A DNA stretch of 6,512 nt from Flavobacteriales bacterium (GTDB lineage: Bacteria; Bacteroidota; Bacteroidia; Flavobacteriales; UA16), in the NCBI GenBank assembly GCA_030831885.1, contig JAURKF010000137.1, positions 1 to 6,512 on the forward strand. The letters are read 5' to 3'. This document shows, in pieces, positions 6,276 to 6,512 of the stretch. The notes beneath the pieces were generated by a model. It was not told the DNA's origin. It saw only the letters and a list, made by a program, of their open reading frames with translations, and made no database searches. Made by a program: the position numbers and the translations under genes. How positions within the stretch are numbered: the stretch's first letter is position 1; every line of letters begins with the position of its first letter.

Positions 6276-6512
6276 TCAATCAATTGTTGCAATGCACTTC
6301 AGTTCTATAGCAATCGGCGATGGCAGAGCGTTAATCTCAACGGTTGTTCTGCATGGTTGCGCATCTTTAAAGTATTCTGCGTAAAGCTTATTGTAGGCGT
6401 GGAAATCTCGCTTCATATTGACAAGGAAAACAGTCACATCTACTAGGTTTTCCCACTTGCTTCCATTCTCTTCAAGTATCACGCGCACATTATCAAACAC
6501 ATTGCGGCATTG
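6276..6512 (-). CDS. RidA-family protein (YjgF/UK114), C-terminal part (5' end outside window)
   Basis: The frame is open to the window edge and the visible 78 residues begin mid-protein (Q-C-R-N-V-F-D-N-V), so the start lies outside. They cover about 60 percent of a typical RidA protein of around 130 residues. Family marks are the helix ending VILEENGSKWENLV, the strand VTVFLVNMKRDF (27-38), the helix NKLYAEYF (41-48), and PCRTTVEINALP (53-64). R55 corresponds to the conserved arginine that binds the substrate carboxylate in RidA, and E70 to the conserved C-terminal glutamate. RidA enzymes hydrolyse reactive enamine or imine intermediates from PLP enzymes. Several subfamilies exist, some acting in tryptophan or aminomuconate breakdown, and the loop SPIAIELKCIA is not decisive, so I give no symbol. 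It is the first visible gene of a same-strand run with DUF3108 and pgk. Confidence 0.88.
   Translation of the reverse strand, partial: QCRNVFDNVRVILEENGSKWENLVDVTVFLVNMKRDFHAYNKLYAEYFKDAQPCRTTVEINALPSPIAIELKCIATID

Overview
The window most likely comes from a member of the Bacteroidota, probably a Flavobacteriales-like lineage. The support is the gene content: a DUF5686-type outer-membrane barrel, YtxJ of the bacillithiol system, a secreted Ycf48-like propeller with PKD-like domains, and a DUF3108 protein. In addition, a good match to the Bacteroidota -7 promoter element TAnnTTTG precedes pgk, and I saw no clear Shine-Dalgarno sequences at the gene starts I examined. The genus cannot be named from this sequence alone.

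Left half (bases 1-4058, + strand): four genes lie head to tail. They are the 3' part of a DUF5686 outer-membrane protein gene, purS (small subunit of FGAM synthase, purine synthesis), ytxJ (predicted bacillithiol-linked monothiol redox protein) and a large secreted beta-propeller gene. Spacing tightens along the series: 39 bases before purS, 5 bases before ytxJ, then an overlap of 29 bases (50 with the alternative start) into the propeller gene. The tight purS-ytxJ-propeller spacing suggests co-transcription, although the products act in unrelated processes and in different compartments.

Middle (4059-4189): this is the only sizeable non-coding stretch, 131 bases between convergent genes. It holds a degenerate inverted repeat built from AAGTAC/GTACTT words, and its right arm runs into the last codons of pgk.

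Right half (4190-6512, - strand): reading leftwards from the right edge, there is a truncated RidA-family gene, a DUF3108 envelope protein gene and pgk (phosphoglycerate kinase, glycolysis). Gaps are 41 and 38 bases. A probable pgk promoter overlaps the end of the DUF3108 gene, so pgk may be transcribed independently of its upstream neighbours.

Most of the window is ordinary housekeeping and envelope content. The parts most worth a second look are the architecture of the secreted propeller protein (about 14 repeats, two PKD-like domains and a dockerin-like two-EF-loop C-terminus where a type IX sorting domain might be expected) and the intergenic inverted repeat. I found no RNA gene, CRISPR array, transposase, phage gene or defence system.
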